Assembly (NCBI GenBank): GCA_900323505.1
Contig: OOIN01000048.1
Span: 124,001-188,000, forward strand
Source of the DNA: Ustilago trichophora
Taxonomy: Eukaryota > Basidiomycota > Ustilaginomycetes > Ustilaginales > Ustilaginaceae
Length of the DNA: 64,000 nucleotides
Direction: 5' to 3'
The position numbers and the translations under genes were made by a program. Below the pieces are notes generated by a model. It was not told where the DNA came from, did not search any database, and saw nothing but the letters and a program-made list of their open reading frames with translations. Shown here one piece after another: positions 63,051-64,000 of this stretch; position 1 is the stretch's first letter; each line of letters starts with the position of its first letter.

Positions 63051-64000
63051 AGCAAGAACCTCAGCCAAAACCTTCCGACTGCTCAGCCGACAGATACCCA
63101 CTCTTTTCCTTTCCACACATCGGCCGCGGCTTGGACGGGGCGGCAATGCCACACGAAGCTGGCGTCTCGCAAGCACAGAACAGGCGCGAGAGCAGCGCCT
63201 TCTTTTCACCAACAAGAGCCACAGCAACGAACAACCATTGTATCACTGTATCACTACTGCAATCCCATCGACGTAATCGTTCATCTCTGGTCGTGACTCG
63301 GAAGTTGTTGAGGCTTCTGCGCGTTACGTGCATCGTCATCAGGTCTCCGACCACGACAACCACCAAAATGAAACCTCAGGTCCGGCAACAATGACTCCCT
63401 TTTGCCTCCTGAACACAAATCCCACCGTGCGCTCACCTTCTCCGTTGTCGATACGCTTGCCCTTTGTCCGAAAGTTAGGAACACCGCCATGGTGGCTCAA
63501 AAATGCTTCGGCTCTGCGGACCGGCAAGCTTGTCGTTCCCACCATCCAGTGCAGGAGTCGGAGATGTTTTCGTCATCCAACTTCATCTCATCCCACGCCC
63601 GCCATCGCTACCCACCTTTCTGGTCCGGCGTACATTCGCCCCGACATACCACTATCTTGCTGTACGTGAGCGACTCAAAAGTACCGAGGTCAGGTAGACC
63701 TTGTGTTGCATCGCAATGTCACGGGGTTCTCCTCCTCTTGGTGGGTTCACACGACGGGCGGGGACGAACACCGCTGTAGCCCGTGCTATCGGAAAAAAAA
63801 AGTCGCGACATGCCACGCTGTGCTGTGGTTACTTCACAGCCTTCGGATGATGAGATGGGGTGACTAGTGGCACTTCCACTTCCAGTTCCAGTGCCAGCGC
63901 CACGCCTCTGACCCACCATACTGGCTTCGTGGCAGCGCAGTCATTGTCGTCATTTCTTCATCCGCAAAGCCTTTGTTGACCAAGTTTTTCACACGTTTCA
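63051..64000. other. Right-edge region, no gene assigned
   Basis: Follows SMD2. Several overlapping frames on both strands between 63.3 and 63.9 kb have no domain. A minus-strand donor-like GAGAAG/gtgagc near 63440 and a plus-strand ATG at 63368 (context CACCAAAATG) hint at an exon of a gene continuing past the window, but no coherent structure was found. Confidence 0.4.

Overview
The window reads as nuclear DNA of a basidiomycete, most likely a smut fungus of the Ustilaginales. Genes are dense on both strands and many are intron-free. Introns that do occur start GTAAGT or GTGAGT and end CAG or TAG. The proteins include fungus-only families (Zn2Cys6 regulator, Svf1, homoaconitase Lys4, a Mug190-like SMP protein). 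The genus is inferred from overall gene style and remembered similarity; no database was searched. Nothing resembling an intact transposon, CRISPR array, tRNA or rRNA gene was found.

Layout. 1-5.6 kb: a multi-exon Zn2Cys6 regulator running off the left edge, then an eight-exon ACSF2-type acyl-CoA synthetase, both on the minus strand. 6.6-12.4 kb: cytochrome oxidase subunit Cox4, a tiny CHZ-motif protein, an unresolved minus-strand locus, a MAPEG membrane protein and a PYM (Mago-Y14 partner) homologue. 13-17.2 kb: an F-box-like protein, ribulose-phosphate 3-epimerase and a probable unannotated terminal exon. 17.6-32.4 kb: an SMP/C2 tether protein, Nup84/Nup107, TFIIB, Svf1 and homoaconitase. 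33.3-34.9 kb: a G1-type cyclin. 34.9-42.95 kb: about 8 kb without a convincing protein gene, full of simple repeats. 43-63 kb: a LYAR zinc finger-Esf2 fusion, mitochondrial GatB, a threonine aldolase-Pcc1 fusion, Rpn2, Hus1, Vps28, a Herp-like UBL membrane protein, glutamyl-tRNA synthetase and SmD2. The last 950 bases are unassigned.

Most genes are unrelated housekeeping functions, but tRNA biology recurs: glutamyl-tRNA synthetase and GatB both serve mitochondrial Gln-tRNA formation in fungi, and Pcc1 belongs to the KEOPS complex that makes t6A in tRNA.

The most striking observation is the single 669-codon frame at 47761-49770. It joins a complete PLP-dependent L-threonine aldolase to a C-terminal Pcc1/CTAG domain. 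L-threonine is the aldolase substrate and also the precursor of the t6A modification that KEOPS completes, so the fusion may physically link threonine turnover to tRNA modification. The LYAR-Esf2 fusion, the Zn2Cys6 motif spread over four exons (one of 18 nt), and the 8-kb empty region upstream of the cyclin are further points of interest.
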